DNA of 11,698 nt, from the NCBI GenBank assembly GCA_024220525.1, contig JAMYWO010000632.1, positions 1-11,698 of the forward strand, read 5' to 3'. Under the pieces are notes generated by a model. That model saw nothing but the letters and a program-made list of their open reading frames with translations, searched no databases and was not told the origin of the DNA. Position 1 is the stretch's first letter. Each line of letters starts with the position of its first letter. Below are positions 9,601 to 11,698 of the stretch, one piece after another. Both the position numbers and the translations under genes were made by a program. Origin of the DNA: Cochliopodium minus (Eukaryota; Discosea; Himatismenida; Cochliopodiidae).

Positions 9601-10812
9601 CTTTATTTATTTTTTTATTTTTTCATTAATTTTAAATTTTTTGTTCTAAAAATTTTTTTGTTTAAATTTGTATTTTTTATTTATAAATAATGTATCTTTT
9701 TTTTTGATTTTTTTAAGGGTACCACTCCTCTCGACAAAGCTTACATCATAAACACCAAAACCTTTTCCATTTCAATTCTCGAAATAGGCAATACTCCCCC
9801 TCCAAGATACATCTCATCAATAAACGGTAAAATAAACAAAAAATTTTTAAAGAAAGTTGAAAAAAAAATTTAGAAAATTAAAAATTTAGAAAATTAAATT
9901 AATTATCAAAAATAATTTAAATCTAAATATTTTGTAAATAATTTATTTTTGTTCAAAAAAATAATCAAATATTTTAACAAAATTTTTTAAAAAAATTAAT
10001 CAAATATTTTTAAAAAAGATAATCAAATATTTTAACAAAATTTAAAAAAAAATCAAATTTTTTAAAATTTTTTAAACAGACTTGAATGGTGATATCATCC
10101 TTCACAAGGGCTTCAATGGCGAGAAAATTTTATCAGATGTTCATGTTCTCAGAAATTTAAAGGAAGCTACCAACGCTGAATCCTCCAACCTTTGCATTAA
10201 CTTTTCCACATTGTTCACGCAAGCGGAGAATTATTATAGTGATCTCACTTTTGTTCTTGATGGAAAGCGCATTCCTGTTCATAAGATCATCCTTCATGCT
10301 CGTTCTTCTTATTTCAAAAAATTGTAAACTATTTTTTAAAGGGATTTGTTGTTTAAATGCCTAAATAAAAAAAATTAAAAAATTAAAATTAAAAATTAAA
10401 ATTAAAAATTAAAAAATAAAAATTTAAAATTAAAAATAAAAATAAAAATTTAAAATTAAAAATTAAAAATTAAAAATTAAATCAATTTTTCTTTCAATTC
10501 ATAAATTCAAAGAATACAAAATAAATACAAACCTAATTAAAAATAAAATTATTTACAAATAAAATTATTTTGCACAAAAAAATAAAAAAAATAATTAATT
10601 TTTTTTCTTTTGGTTTCAGTTTGCTTAACACAGATGAAAAAGAAATTAGATTGCTCTACAATTACGATATATTTTACCAATACATCAAATATCTTTACAC
10701 AGACTCTTTTGAGTTGGTGACAAGAAACATTCCAAAGCTGAAAGAACTTGCCCACTTGATGGAATGTCCAAGGCTCGTTTCTGTAATTAAAAAAATAATT
10801 AATTCTAAATAA
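6613..10812 (+). CDS. Kelch-repeat/BTB protein with CCDC43-like N-terminal segment
   Basis: Likely a protein-interaction scaffold or cullin-3 adaptor, the usual role of kelch-BTB proteins (inference). Exons: 6613-6700, 6761-7260, 7430-7880, 8071-8232, 8351-8587, 8734-8784, 8858-8945, 9137-9353, 9718-9826, 10080-10323, 10620-10812. They total 2340 nt in one frame, 779 residues plus TAA. Residues 1-75 resemble the helical N-terminus of CCDC43 (HLIEMGIDHETYYPIIL). An Asn/Glu-rich linker follows, then a lysine-rich patch at 260-273 that could be a nuclear signal. Six kelch blades run from about 305 to 660, marked by LLVLGG, AVIIGG, IYVFGG, LFIVGG, ILIFGG and the degenerate IILHKGF. A BTB fold is at about 684-779 (YYSDLTFVLDGKRIPVHK, YIKYLYTDS, LKELAHLMECPRLV) and ends the protein, with no BACK domain. 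Kelch-before-BTB is the LZTR1-like order. The weakest junction is the donor at 7261 (GTTTTT). Without it the first part would end at 7275 as a separate short protein. Confidence 0.85.
7261..7429 (+). other. Predicted intron joining the CCDC43-like and kelch parts (weak donor)
   Basis: The donor GTTTTT departs from the GTAAN/GTATN form of most donors here, while the acceptor (TTTTAG) is good. Joining is phase 0 and opens the frame from CEKYLK into LITGQLDLVF. If it is not spliced, the upstream frame stops four codons later at TAA 7273-7275. This junction decides whether there is one gene or two. Confidence 0.55.
8233..8350 (+). other. Probable GC-AG intron in the kelch region
   Basis: Reading between the AVIIGG and AQVTKAENF segments needs a donor at 8233-8234, where the sequence is GC (ATAGGAG|GCAAAA), with a normal acceptor TTTTGATAG. 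No GT at a phase-1 position close by gives the same join. GC-AG introns are a known minor class; a sequencing error is the other explanation. Confidence 0.6.
9354..9717 (+). other. 364-bp intron of the kelch-BTB gene
   Basis: The intron lies between the blade ending FGGQS and the exon starting GTTPLDKAY. The donor is TCT|GTAAAA and the acceptor is TTTTAAG. It is nearly pure T-rich simple sequence. Long translations across it on either strand are low-complexity Phe/Lys runs, not genes. Confidence 0.85.
10324..10619 (+). other. 296-bp intron splitting the BTB domain, with AAAATT repeats
   Basis: The donor is AAATT|GTAAAC, where unspliced reading meets TAA at once. The acceptor is GGTTTCAG. It splits BTB between YFKK and LLNTDEKE. 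Positions about 10378-10480 are AAATTAAAA-type repeats resembling the array at 10955-11032. Confidence 0.85.
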
Positions 10813-10954
10813 TCAACAAATTAAAATATAAAATAAAAAATTAAACAAAACAAAATCCAAATAAAAATATAAAAAAAATAAAATATAAAAAACAAAATAA
10901 TCAAAAAATAAACAAAAAATAAAAGTCAAAATCAAAATATCATAAAAATAAAAA

Positions 10955-11032
10955 TTAAAATTAAAAATTAAAATTAAAAATTAAAATTAAAAATTAAAAT
11001 TAAAAATTAAAATTAAAAATTAAAATTAAAAA
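10955..11032. repeat. Six perfect copies of a 13-bp tandem repeat
   Basis: TTAAAATTAAAAA is repeated six times without mismatch and ends 3 bp before the first base of the MOCS3 exon, with only the acceptor AAG between. It lies in the 223-bp non-coding stretch after the kelch-BTB stop. Confidence 0.92.
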
Positions 11033-11035
11033 AAG

Positions 11036-11294
11036 TCCACTTGTGGGGATCGTAGGTTGTTTGCAAGCGGCAGAGGCAATGAAGTTGGTGATGCATGACG
11101 ACTCATCATTTCTACAAAAGATGATGGTGGTGGACGTGATGAAGGGGAGATATCTCACCGTTAAACTCCGCAACAGGAACCCTGATTGCATCGTTTGTGG
11201 TGAAAATCCCAGCATCCGTCTTGACAGTTTGGTTGATTACGTTCAGTTTTGTGGTTCTTCTCATAATGACAACGAGAAAGAACAATTTTTGTAA
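11036..11294 (+). CDS. MOCS3: Orphan 3' exon of a MOCS3/UBA4-type E1 adenylyltransferase (partial or remnant)
   Basis: The exon encodes 85 residues ending in TAA and matches the C-terminal end of the ThiF/MoeB-type domain of MOCS3/UBA4, which adenylates sulfur-carrier proteins (MOCS2A, URM1) for molybdopterin synthesis and tRNA thiolation. Visible landmarks are PLVGIVGCLQAAEAMKLV (the usual GPxxGxxGxLQAxExIK helix), CIVCGENP (the second half of the structural zinc site) and LVDYVQFCGSS. The acceptor AG is at 11034-11035. The ATP-binding GxGxxG, the catalytic cysteine and the first CxxC should be in upstream exons, but none is found in the preceding 220 bp, and a complete kelch-BTB gene fills the space before that. 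The rhodanese domain of full MOCS3 is also missing. The final TTG TAA could be read as a donor (TT|GTAAAT at 11291), as in the kelch gene at 10324. It may be a gene fragment, a pseudogene remnant or an assembly artefact. Confidence 0.75.
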
Positions 11295-11698
11295 ATTTTT
11301 TTTGATTTTATTTTTTCTTTATATTTTTTTTCTTTGTAAAATTTATTTTTTAGACTTTTTTTTGCTTTTATAAAATATTATTTTTTAAATATTTTTTTTT
11401 AAATACTTTTTTCAATTTTGATTTGAATCTCATTTTTATTGGATCTATATTTTTTTTTTGGCATTCACTTGGTATTTTCGATACAAACGTATCTTTCTAT
11501 ATTTTATTTTAAATTCAAAAAAAATTTTTCATTACAACTTTATTTATTTTAATGATTCATTTTGTTAACTTTTTCAAACCCACTCTATAAATTTTTAATA
11601 AAATAAAATAAAAATAAAATGAGAGGAAGAGTATATCAGGTTTGATGGATTTGTAGGAATAAGATGTTACAATTTAGAGCAATAAAATCTTTGTTTCT
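11295..11698. other. 3' flank of the MOCS3 exon: no gene seen
   Basis: Long T tracts to about 11460, then mixed A/T sequence. An AATAAAAT near 11680 could be a plus-strand poly(A) signal. The last 80 bases are less A/T-biased; a minus-strand frame is open from the right edge to a TGA at 11638-11636, about 20 codons, too short to call. No rhodanese-domain coding sequence is visible. Confidence 0.5.

Noticed and set aside
10955-11032. CRISPR-like array
   Set aside because: The 13-bp units are contiguous without spacers and the sequence is eukaryotic, so this is a simple tandem repeat.
10782-11036. Splicing of the kelch-BTB gene (GTAATT donor at 10782) into the MOCS3 exon
   Set aside because: The join would be out of frame for the MOCS3 reading, and the BTB fold ends naturally at the TAA at 10810-10812.

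Overview
The window looks like nuclear DNA from an AT-rich, intron-dense microbial eukaryote. Coding exons have ordinary base composition. They are broken by short introns made almost entirely of A/T homopolymers and AAAAT or AATT repeats. Splice sites are nearly all GT-AG, and the stop codons used (TAA, TGA) are compatible with the standard code. The gene content (a class III PI3-kinase with DEP and PX domains, a kelch-BTB protein, a MOCS3/UBA4-type E1) is eukaryotic. The species cannot be named from sequence alone. Free-living amoebae or anaeramoebid-like protists would fit. I assembled exon models by hand; each complete model keeps frame across every junction.

Layout. (1) 1-3600, minus strand: the 5' nine exons of a phosphatidylinositol 3-kinase, running off the left edge. 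The order is an acidic/Ser-Asn-rich N-terminus, DEP, PX, helical (PIK) domain, then the kinase N-lobe. Helical and kinase sequence are class III (VPS34) in character, but the C2 domain expected in VPS34 is not visible. (2) 3601-3681: an 81-bp gap between two divergent start codons. (3) 3682-6223, plus strand: an 11-exon gene for an unrecognised protein of about 570 residues. It has three Cys-rich modules, each starting with CSWC, and a C-terminal hydrophobic segment. (4) 6224-6612: an AT-rich spacer with one doubtful small ORF. (5) 6613-10812, plus strand: an 11-exon gene for a protein of about 779 residues. It has a CCDC43-like N-terminal helical segment, a lysine-rich stretch, six kelch blades and a C-terminal BTB domain. 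(6) 10813-11035: low-complexity DNA ending in six perfect 13-bp tandem repeats. (7) 11036-11294, plus strand: an isolated exon for the C-terminal end of a MOCS3/UBA4 E1 adenylyltransferase, with no visible upstream exons. (8) 11295-11698: mostly T-rich non-coding sequence.

The genes do not form an obvious pathway. The main points of interest are the DEP-PX-PI3K architecture, which would put a probable PI3P reader on the enzyme that makes PI3P; the tandem CSWC-module membrane protein; the CCDC43-like/kelch/BTB fusion; and the orphan MOCS3 exon beside a repeat array.
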